Made by a program: the position numbers and the translations under genes
Shown: one piece after another, positions 55,755 to 64,000 of the stretch
How the letters are laid out: each line of letters begins with the position of its first letter
Position numbering within the stretch: the first letter of the stretch is position 1
Notes under the pieces: generated by a model
Told to the model about the DNA's origin: nothing
The model's database searches: none
What the model saw: the letters and a program-made list of their open reading frames with translations, nothing else
Assembly: GCA_003864495.1 (NCBI GenBank)
Contig: ML133395.1
Coordinates: 464,307 to 528,306 of the forward strand
Direction: 5' to 3'
Length of the DNA: 64,000 bases
From: Nemopilema nomurai
Lineage: Eukaryota; Cnidaria; Scyphozoa; Rhizostomeae; Rhizostomatidae

Positions 55755-58092
55755 GACTCTAAGGCACAAAATAGATTCAAATGGGTCTCCCTCTTACCAC
55801 TGTTACAGACAGATATGTACCAACAACTGATATCAATAAAAAATGAAATAAAACAAAACATTAAATTGAGATAAAGATTTTCACACATAATTACATTGTA
55901 TAGCTTTTACAGTTACTAATGACACCTGACTTGCTTTCTTGAAAACAAATGTGAGGTTTAAAGCCAGATAGCGATGTCCTTGTCCCACTTAATCACTGTG
56001 CAACGCACTACAGTCAAAGAAACAAGGATGAAGCGGTGTGTGGTGGTGTGCAAAGAATAGGCGAGACATTATACTGCACAATGACTTGAAGGCTTGGCAG
56101 GCATCATTTCATATTAATGTGATTTTGATATTATTGGTGATGTGTTAAATGTCATTATCAAAATGATCAATAGGGGTAAATACAAAAACTAGAAAAGCAA
56201 TCTAAAGGAATGATGTAAAAGTTGGTGGTAAAATGTCTCTCATGGAAAGTTGGTACCATTCTGCGATTAGCAAGAAAAAGAGCCACATAAAAGAATCCAA
56301 AAACTAGATAGTTGGCAAATAATTGAACAGCTGGAGTAAAAAGTACCTATGAGCTTAAAAATAAAGCTATGGATTATGATAATGACTCATTGTAGAAGAG
56401 AACATAAAAAAGTAACAAAATGAGCTTGCTGTGACACAAAGCCCTACAGAATGGTTCTTGCTACACATTACTAGAAGGGAAAATTGGAAATAGCAATGGG
56501 CAGGTGATATAGCAAGAATAAAAAAAACAGTTGGGTAAAAATTCAGCAGAAGAAGACATAGCAGGCAGAAAAAGTAGAGGAGATAATGACAACAGCTTAG
56601 AGACATGGGTCAGCATAAGCAGAGCAGATTGGAAATCAAAGTCAGGGGGCATCTGCTCACAGTAGAACAAATGGCTGAGGAGGAGGAAACATAAAGGTCT
56701 CCTTACGGTACAAAGACACTAAGGCGGCATAAAGTTTAAATTATCATCACATGGTCTGCTGAAGGAAAACATAAGCCTTCTTTTTTGAAACTTTCAATGC
56801 ACTTTGTCTTCTATCATAAATAAGCTTCCATCTTTTCTCCACTTTCAACGGTTTGTAAAGGATGCCCAATCAACACAGTGTTGGGAAGGCAAGTGATACC
56901 ACCAACTTTATTGAAAATAGCCAAAAACTTCAATGAATCGCAATTTGGCAACAATGATAAATGAAATGTAGTGATATTTCAGATTAAAGTTTCTAAAGAT
57001 TGTTAAAACATTTTAGTATGAAATAAACTTGTACTTACAATATGAGCTCCTAAAAGCATCTACTCAAATTACTAGTTAGCCAATATTGAAAATATGAGAA
57101 GATGGTGGAAGCAAGTTCATGTTAGTCTATCTTAGGCTGGTATTTAAGAGTTAATCTGAGAGATAATCATATAGCTTTTTTATATAAAAAAGAGCTTACT
57201 TAAAAAATGAAGAACATCTTAGGGCTAGTTCACTTTGTAATCAAGCAAGCTTTCTTTTTACAGTCCCCTTCTTAGTCAAACATAAAATTGCCTTGTCGAA
57301 AACTGACAGATCTACACTAAATTATAATAGAGGATAAAAATGACTGCATTCAAACTAATGGGATCGCAGGGAACAATCAATGCTGGAGTCATTAAAAAGA
57401 TTAAGAAACAACTGACAGTTTACATTGCTTTATCATAGATTTCATATCAATACTTTATTCTCTAACATTGTATTTGTAGCTTAGAGAAGCAAATTGTTTG
57501 TAGTTGTTTAATAATAATGATAAATTGTATGAAATGAATTTAGAACATGAAAAAACTTAACTGAACTGAACATGTAATTTCAAGCAGAACATTTTCGAAT
57601 ATTTTATTTAAACTCCTGACTGAGACATCCCACTTGTTTAATACAATTTGAAATACTTCATAGACTACAAGCTTGAATGAAAGTACAACAGATGAGCAAA
57701 TAAAAATAATTTTTTACTTAAAAGAGTGTTGTTTGATTTCTTCCCTACATATGACCTCTTTTCATGCTAAATGTTAATCAGGTTGAGCCTCAAAACTCTA
57801 ACTAGTACTAAGCACCAAGAAAGCACTTAAAGCTTATTTCTTTTGAAAAGGAAAGAAAACAGGGATTGGCTTGGTTCACATTTGATAAAGGGTCTGGAGT
57901 AAATATTGAGGCTAGGGTAGGTGTAAAAATAGGTGTCAGGGTTTTGCATTGATAGAAACAATGGTTTAAATTTTAATTCTAGAAAAAAGAATGAAAGAAC
58001 CAAAGCTCAGTTAAAAATTTAAAGCAGTAAATCATTACACTTAGCTAAACATTCTAAAGACAGATGAAAAATATTTACTAGATACAAATAAC
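55755..58092. other. TECPR2 upstream region, no supported gene
   Basis: AT-rich DNA upstream of the TECPR2 start codon. An acceptor-like CCTTAG lies four bases before the TECPR2 ATG (about 55759), so an upstream 5' UTR exon is likely. Open frames here are short, hydrophobic and T-rich and are taken as chance. A strong donor-like GTAAGT on the - strand near 57035 has no clear exon. Confidence 0.45.
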
Positions 58093-59120
58093 CTCATAAC
58101 GCATTGAAGAAGTGTAATCGTTTGCAATTCCACAAACATCTACACTAGGATTAGGGCCAAATAATCGCACCTCTGGAAAGAAATAGCAGTTTGGGATGAC
58201 GTATAAAAATAAAAACACAAGAGAAAGAAACAAGTCAATGATACCAATCAAGGCCGTAAAAAGCAAATGTTTATTGAATGACTCCCTTGAAATTCACCGC
58301 GCTCTCTCGACCGTTTATTGTTTGGCCTCAGTGAGCTTGAAGCGACACCAACTGAGATCAAAACACGAAATAACTGGAACGATCTCTGATGATAATAACA
58401 TGGGTCATAGCGTTCATGTTTTACGCCAAATGTTCATTGTCTTAAGTTATCTGCCCTTCAAGGTATTGAACAGTATAACTGACTACAATTTAAAAAATAA
58501 ATTAAATTAATATCCAACAAATGAGAAATTGATCAATGAGCCGGGTTGACGATTCCATTTTGCCTTAGAAAATGATAGAACTTACCATCATTTTATTAAC
58601 TCTGTATATTTCATCTTGACTTCACTTCAATGATATTTACCAAAAACTATTCCACTATCACCAATGATATTTTCCAGGATTCCAAAACATGGGCCTAAGA
58701 CAAAGTGGTGGTAGCTGATGTAGGCCACAGAAGCGCCGCAAAGCAAACAACGGCCTAACCAACAAGCTTTTGCCGGTTATCTAGAATTACAGTCAGTGAC
58801 GATCTTTGACGAACTAATGTTGAGTAAACGTCAAGAGCAGTGCTTCCGAAAATGACAACAATCTCGTCTCAATGACCACATTGTGTCGACATGTCTCGGC
58901 TGCCATTTCCCCCAATAAAGTGCTATTGCATCACAATACCCACAAATGTCATACTTCACAAGCTCACATTTATCATTCTACAATCTCCACCATAATACCT
59001 TAAGTACTCCTTGAAAACCGTGACATTCTGTCAGAGGAGAAAGTTACCTTGAAGTTGAGAAGGGGGATGTTCCTTTACAGCAGGACACCATTTTGCCAAC
59101 AAGGCGGGGAAGTGCTATCG
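58093..59120 (-). other. Two candidate upstream exons (TECPR2 5' UTR or an unknown gene)
   Basis: On the - strand, a segment ending at 59048 has the donor CAAG/GTAACT, and 58093-58172 is bounded by a good acceptor (TTCTTTCCAG) and a weak donor (GAG/GTTATT). Joined, one frame stays open (WCPAVKEHPPSQLQ then EVRLFGPNPSVDVCGIANDY), but it has no ATG, and linking it to TECPR2 exon 1 would hit a stop. They may be 5' UTR exons of TECPR2 or part of a gene I do not recognise. Confidence 0.3.
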
Positions 59121-61739
59121 CGGAGATTTATTTATTAAATAAATAAAAATTACTAGAAAATAAGTTATTGAAAATGATTAAAAATTTGAGCGACTCCTAT
59201 TTGTTTGAAAAAAGCTCAACTCAGCTATCCTTTAAATTAGGTGCCGTCTGAACGAAATTCGTATTAGAAGGGGGTGGGGGACTGCCCATTGTATTCAATG
59301 CACCGTTATAATGAAAACATGCTGCAGCCTAACGATTATTGGATGGGGCTCCAGCCCCCAGCTCCAACGAGCCTGAAATTTTGATGACCTTCTGGTCGTT
59401 AGCAACTCCAAACCTATATATAATATTTAAGAACTATTAAAGCTCCTTGAAACATGTTGCATCGCATTTAAAGAATTACATATTTGCGTTACAGGCTTTG
59501 GCAGATGTAGCATCACGCATATCACACAAGTCGATTAGTGCTCTACTTAAATCCCCTTTTTGCTCTCTAAATATTAATAATATACTCAGTGACCCTTTTC
59601 GGGTCCCCGATGATTAATTGTGAAGTAAGACACTTCATCGAGCATGATACGCCCCCTAATGAAAATAGCGAAGTTGGCCGTTGATTTGCTTATCTGTGGG
59701 TAATGCAAGGCTGCCTAGGATCGGAAGGGGAGTCTGTTTCCGTTTCAGTTTGTGTCGAATGAAGCACACAGATAATGGAGCAATGTTTACTAGACTGCCG
59801 TGTTTACTAGGCTATGCAAAAAATATCGCCACAATCTCAAATTCACGTGTCCAATTTCCCATACGTTGCCATAGTGCCCAAAGAAGGGGCACTCAGTAAT
59901 AGGCACAAGGGCAGTTTGAGTCAGAGAAATTTACAGGTCTCCCAAAAATATCAGCTGATTTCCTAAAGACCCAAAAATATCTGAACAAAACTTATGAAGA
60001 AAACATATCAAAGAGAATGGTCACATGATTTGCAATGAGTAAAAGGACCCCAGCCGATGAACAATATATCAAGATATGGAAATCTCACAACAACCCAAAA
60101 ACATCATTGTATCTATTGTTTATCGCTTAATAAGTTCATAATCTTTGTCACATTTTGCCCCCCCCCCATCCACTTTCTAAAGCAAATCACCGCCATTAAA
60201 AGGATAACCTGCTGCCTTGGAGTTGTGGAAATAATTATTCTTGTGTAACGAAGGCTTACGTGCTAAGGAATCTAAGATATTTATGATTCAAAAGCCCAGC
60301 GTGAAAATCTAAGAGCCCTTTGAAACGAGACGTTTGAAGTCCAATTCAATGTGATTAAAATAAACGAGAGTCACGAGAAGCGGTGGAGCCAGATAGGTCT
60401 GAAACCGGACTTTTGATTGGATGATGCAGTGGAAGATGCGTTTAAAACCAAATGCATTGGAATCTTCTGACGACGAAAGTGTTCTCATATTACGAAAGAA
60501 ATCTTTTAATAATCTACAATCTTGTAATAAAAGTAAGCTATTACTGAAAAAACGCCCACCTTAAGCTTCTTTAAAAGAAGGCTTGATAGAACGATGTTAT
60601 GAGAAAAAGTTGAGATTGGGAACAGTGTTGAACTTTCCCACAACTTCATAGATACATCGAGAGACAGCTCGGGCTCAGTTTATAGGATCAGGCCCAAAGG
60701 GGTGGGCTTGTGGTAAAGCCCAAACAAGTTATCAACGAAAATCAACAATAAAGGGAATTGGAGACTCGCTTTTAAAGGCGACCTCACTTAAAATCAGGCC
60801 ACGATGTGCAGAGATTTAAAGTAATAATCAATTTCTAAAGGTCGTTATTTTAACAGGCCCCGGATTTTTGGCTAAAAATGACAGAGTATCATTTTAGAGT
60901 TTCTTTGAATGTGATTGTGCAAAATTGACCATCTTCAAGATATACCTAGCAGTAGAAAGAGCAATCTGATTTTGCAAGCAAAAGTTTTCAAAAGATTGTC
61001 TTTCTGATGTGGCAAACAGTTAAATTAAAGAGGATTTATGGTAAGTTATTTCAAGCTAATGACTAGGTTGATGTCGGTTTTACAGGTTCCTAAGACAACT
61101 AATAATTCCACGAATAAATCCAATCAATAAAGGAAATAATTCCACAAGAAAACATGTGCTAGAGTTGCTCACCAGATACTGCAGAAAACTTTTAAGATTT
61201 GCTTGACATTTCGGCAACCCTTAACATGCTTGGCACTGGAGGAAATACTTTTTGGAAAAAAGCTGCAGGTCCAGTCCAAGTTTAAAAAGAAAGAAACAAC
61301 TAAATATAGCACTGATTGAAAGGTCTTGCTAAAATATTTTGGATAGAAAATCCTTTTGGTATAACAAAGGTAAACTTTTGGTAAAACTAAAATAAATCCT
61401 GAAATACAGTCAACATTATGCAATCATCCTTTCAAGTCTTTCATGGGAGATAAGGCTTTTATCAAACTAAACTAGCAAGTAGCATTAATGACTGGGCCCA
61501 AATCCTTGTAGTCCTTTTTCACTTTGGCTTCAGAACTTGTGAACAAAGGAAGCGAAAAACAAAATTACCAGGTTCTCTTTGTTTTGCTTTAATGTTCAGG
61601 TTACCAGCTAATAAAACAACTAATATTTCTGCAAATTGTTTCTAGATTGAGTGCCATTGAAGTACATATTCCAACAGGGTTTAGGCCATAATTTGATAAA
61701 AAAAACATTAGTAAGCTAGATCTAGAACTAGAAGGACTA
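59121..61739. other. Intergenic region between TECPR2 and DCAF13
   Basis: No coding exon recognised. A C9 run lies at about 60160. The TECPR2 promoter is probably near 59.1-59.3 kb if the candidate exon at 59048 is real. Confidence 0.5.
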
Positions 61740-61745
61740 TTTATT
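61740..61745 (-). terminator. DCAF13 poly(A) signal
   Basis: AATAAA on the - strand, about 175 bases after the DCAF13 stop codon. Confidence 0.55.
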
Positions 61746-61918
61746 GGCATAAAAGGCAGAGTTGTGGGTGAACGTGATTAAACAAATTATATGCAACAAA
61801 GTGACACATACCCTTAAATGTACAGAATAATAAAACTCAAAGGCACTTAAAAAGACAATTTTAATGGACTTGGATGAAGATTGCGTGTTTAGATATGAAA
61901 GTTATGCAAAATCCATAT

Positions 61919-63250
61919 TCACTTTTGTACACCAACAACACTCTTTTTTCTTTCTGGCACGTGCTTGAATGTACCAGGTTTGGTGTGTAATTCAACATTT
62001 CTTTGCTTCCTTTTAGTTGATTTAATTTCCTCTCTTTTTTGTTTTGATGCTTTGTATACCATAGCAGGGACGTGCCTATGCCTCAGAATTCTCTTTATTT
62101 TTGGATGATGTTGAAACTTCTCCTTCAGCTTCTCATTGTATGAAATAGCTGCTCTTTGTCTAGGAGCTAGAGGACCTAGCTGTTCTGATGCATTGGCTTT
62201 CCAGACACGAATATTAGTTTCATCACTGCCTGACAAAATAAACTTTGAATCTGCACTGAATTTCACACAAAAAACTCTTTGCATTCTTTTTGTGTGGTAA
62301 ACCTCTCTGCTGTGTCCTTGATCTCTTGGAAATATTCTTATTGTCTTGTCAAAACTTCCTGTCACCATTTCCTGGCCAGTTGGTGCATAATCAATGTCTA
62401 AAACTGCTGCTACATGATCCATATGAACATTCACTGGCATATCAAGGCGTCTCATGTCAAATGTATAAACATTGGAGTCTTCATTTGCAATGCTAAAGAT
62501 ATATGCCTCCATAGGGTTCCAAGCAATAGCATTGCTTTTCATTTTCATCACAACTTTTCTGAGTGGAGAACCACCACGTATATCGCATAAGAAAACCCCT
62601 CTGTCTGTGGAAGTTGCACCAAGAATGTGCGTCTCAACACAATTAAACTTCACAGAAGTGACTGTGTCACAGCCCCAGGAGTAAGCCCGAACTGGGACAG
62701 CTTTGCTTTCATCCCAGATCTCAACTTGTTCACCACAAGTAGCAAACTTATCATCTACCCAATGGTGATCAATGCCGGTAAGCAAATTCTTGTGGATTAT
62801 AGTGTTGAGGGGTTCATTAATTGAAACAGTTTCTGAATAATTCCATTGCTTTATAATTTTGTCATCGCCAACCGAGAAAAAGTTGTGCCCTTTAGGGTTA
62901 AAACAAATGCCACGAACGAACCCTGAATGAGCACTTAACGTGACGATTTCCTCTCGCTTGGGCAGGTTCCAAAGTTTTATTTCTCCATCACAAGACCCTG
63001 ATACGAGAACTGACAACGACTTTGGGTTTCTAGATAAACAATTCACACCATCCGTATGTCCTTCAAGCGAACCGATAAATGGCTTCGCAAAAACACGCTC
63101 AAGCTTTGCCGCATTGCTGGCCAAAGTATATTCCCTCGGCGCTTCGAATGGGTGAAGTGATGGGTCCAAATTTCGTGGAACCTTGTTAATATCCGACGTG
63201 CATTCACGTACATAATCACTTGGATTTCTTGACAAAACTTTCACCTTCAT
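61919..63250 (-). CDS. DCAF13: DCAF13 / Sof1, WD40 small-subunit processome protein, intronless
   Basis: Nucleolar WD40 protein of the U3 snoRNP small-subunit processome, needed for 18S rRNA maturation; in animals also described as a CUL4-DDB1 substrate receptor. It is 443 residues (human 445) in one uninterrupted exon. The start MKVKVLSRNPSDYVRE and the following VPRNLDPSLHPFEAPREY are the family N-terminus. WD repeats run from about 65 to 350 (GHTDGVNCLSRNPKSL, SGSCDGEIKLWNL, VGDDKIIKQWNY, MDHVAAVLDIDYAPTGQEM, SGSDETNIRVWKA). The Sof1 C-terminal region contains EKLKEKFQHHPKIKRILRHR at about 375-394 and a Lys-rich tail. It is divergent from CEP20 across 186 bp. The human gene has many introns, so intron loss or a retrocopy is possible, though no decay is seen. 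Confidence 0.97.
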   Translation of the reverse strand: MKVKVLSRNPSDYVRECTSDINKVPRNLDPSLHPFEAPREYTLASNAAKLERVFAKPFIGSLEGHTDGVNCLSRNPKSLSVLVSGSCDGEIKLWNLPKREEIVTLSAHSGFVRGICFNPKGHNFFSVGDDKIIKQWNYSETVSINEPLNTIIHKNLLTGIDHHWVDDKFATCGEQVEIWDESKAVPVRAYSWGCDTVTSVKFNCVETHILGATSTDRGVFLCDIRGGSPLRKVVMKMKSNAIAWNPMEAYIFSIANEDSNVYTFDMRRLDMPVNVHMDHVAAVLDIDYAPTGQEMVTGSFDKTIRIFPRDQGHSREVYHTKRMQRVFCVKFSADSKFILSGSDETNIRVWKANASEQLGPLAPRQRAAISYNEKLKEKFQHHPKIKRILRHRHVPAMVYKASKQKREEIKSTKRKQRNVELHTKPGTFKHVPERKKSVVGVQK

Positions 63251-63436
63251 TTCTAGTTAAGAAGTTGGTTGCAAAAGTCTTCTTATTCAATGATGTTTGT
63301 GGATATTCGATGTACAGGTAGAACTGCTGTCCGCCATGACATCTACATAACGTACATTATTTGTCGGCCTCTATCCCAAACTGGACTTGAACGAGGCTTA
63401 AATTGAAATCTCCACTTTCGCGCCGTAGCTGCAGAA
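63251..63436. promoter_or_regulatory. Shared divergent promoter of DCAF13 and CEP20
   Basis: Only 186 bp separate the two start codons, so both 5' UTRs and core promoters must fit here. No TATA box is evident. A GC-rich TTTCGCGCC (about 63417) and GTCCGCCATGAC (about 63330) are possible transcription-factor sites. The latter contains an upstream ATG for CEP20 that opens a very short frame. Confidence 0.6.
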
Positions 63437-63937
63437 ATGGCGAAGATAGAAGATCTGAAGGAAGTACTAAAGGAAACATTGGAGAATAGAGGGGTTCTCG
63501 GACCGGTTCGTGCAAGAATAAGAGCTGAAGTTTTCAATGCTCTGGATGAACCGTCTGAAATGAAACCTACGCTATCAAATGAAAACTTTTTACTCAACGA
63601 GCTAATAAGGGAATATCTAGAGTTCAACAAATACAAGTACGCAAGTTCAGTTTTAACTGTCGAGGCGGGGCAGCCAAAGGACCCTATGGACAAACGATAT
63701 CTTATTCAAGAACTTAATATCGAAGAAGATTTGGAGTCCAGCAAATTGCCAATTTTATATGGAATGTTGTCACATTTCTTACACCGAGGAGAAAGCTCGA
63801 AAGGCGACTACAAAACAGGCGAAAAAGATCACGGAGACTCAAATGTGGAAGCGCAAGACTATTATAATTCTGCAGGGGTGGCTAGAGAAAATGACACTCG
63901 ACCTAAAAGCGATTGCCTCATAACATATAAGAACTAG
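63437..63937 (+). CDS. CEP20: CEP20 (FOPNL/FOR20), centriolar satellite protein, single exon
   Basis: Small FOP-related protein of centriolar satellites and basal bodies, required for ciliogenesis. It is 166 residues (human 174) from the ATG at 63437. The N-terminal MAKIEDLKEVLKETLENRGV and RARIRAEVFNALDE are family-specific. The LisH dimerisation motif covers about 48-80 (LLNELIREYLEFNKYKYASS followed by VLTVEAGQP). The middle PILYGMLSHFL is conserved and the last 45 residues are low-complexity and divergent. It has no intron, unlike the vertebrate gene. An AATAAA follows 23 bases after the stop. Confidence 0.96.
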   Translation: MAKIEDLKEVLKETLENRGVLGPVRARIRAEVFNALDEPSEMKPTLSNENFLLNELIREYLEFNKYKYASSVLTVEAGQPKDPMDKRYLIQELNIEEDLESSKLPILYGMLSHFLHRGESSKGDYKTGEKDHGDSNVEAQDYYNSAGVARENDTRPKSDCLITYKN

Positions 63938-63959
63938 CCAAGTCTAGTTCAAGTCTCTA

Positions 63960-63965
63960 AATAAA
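63960..63965 (+). terminator. CEP20 poly(A) signal
   Basis: AATAAA only 23 bases after the CEP20 stop codon, implying a very short 3' UTR if used. Confidence 0.55.
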
Positions 63966-64000
63966 TAGAGGCCGGTTTAGTCTCAAATTGCTAAAGTGTA

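Noticed and set aside
56367..56670. Hydrophobic frames on the - strand upstream of TECPR2
   Set aside because: Rich in Leu, Ser and Phe from T-rich DNA; possible acceptor before MPPDFDFQS but no usable donor or family match.

Overview
The window is invertebrate animal nuclear DNA: intron-rich, AT-rich and full of transposons. No bacterial or organellar features are seen. The gene content and repeat style suggest an anthozoan cnidarian (coral or sea anemone). That is an inference from style, since no species-diagnostic marker is present.

Layout. 1-2536: upstream DNA without a recognised gene. 2537-20425 (+): a 32-exon PLEKHH1/2-type gene (coiled coil, two PH domains, MyTH4, FERM). I could join it exon by exon with every phase matching, giving 1275 codons plus stop. 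Its introns hold several tandem arrays and a tRNA-derived SINE. 22087-23142 (+): a 3-exon gene for a small secreted Gly/Leu-rich protein. 24-30 kb: an accessory region with a Harbinger-like MITE (TTA target duplication), decayed ORFs, a minisatellite, a promoter-like segment, and a 2.2-kb inverted-repeat structure whose spacer holds a hAT-like element. 30547-33210 (+): METTL5 in two exons. 34.5-40.9 kb: a transposon nest. A BEL/Pao gag relic with a primer-binding site has its LTR interrupted by a piggyBac element, which in turn contains a frameshifted reverse transcriptase. 40875-41819 (+): a single-exon type II membrane protein, glycosyltransferase-like. 46369-55754 (-): TECPR2 in eight phase-matched exons (1632 codons plus stop), ending in an LC3-interacting motif. 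61919-63250 (-) and 63437-63937 (+): intronless DCAF13 and CEP20, head to head over 186 bp.

Functions. The conserved genes are housekeeping or cell-biological and do not form one pathway. METTL5 (18S rRNA m6A) and DCAF13/Sof1 (small-subunit processome) both serve ribosome production. TECPR2 serves autophagy and ER export. CEP20 serves centriolar satellites and cilia. PLEKHH proteins link membrane, actin and microtubules.

Most interesting signals: (1) 28 identical 24-bp repeats, each carrying a 3'-splice-like TTTTCAG and a consensus GTAAGT, directly before a real exon acceptor; (2) the piggyBac/reverse-transcriptase nest, where a 13-bp direct repeat favours nested insertion over a true composite element; (3) the large inverted repeat with a coding-like arm and a nearby promoter-like segment.
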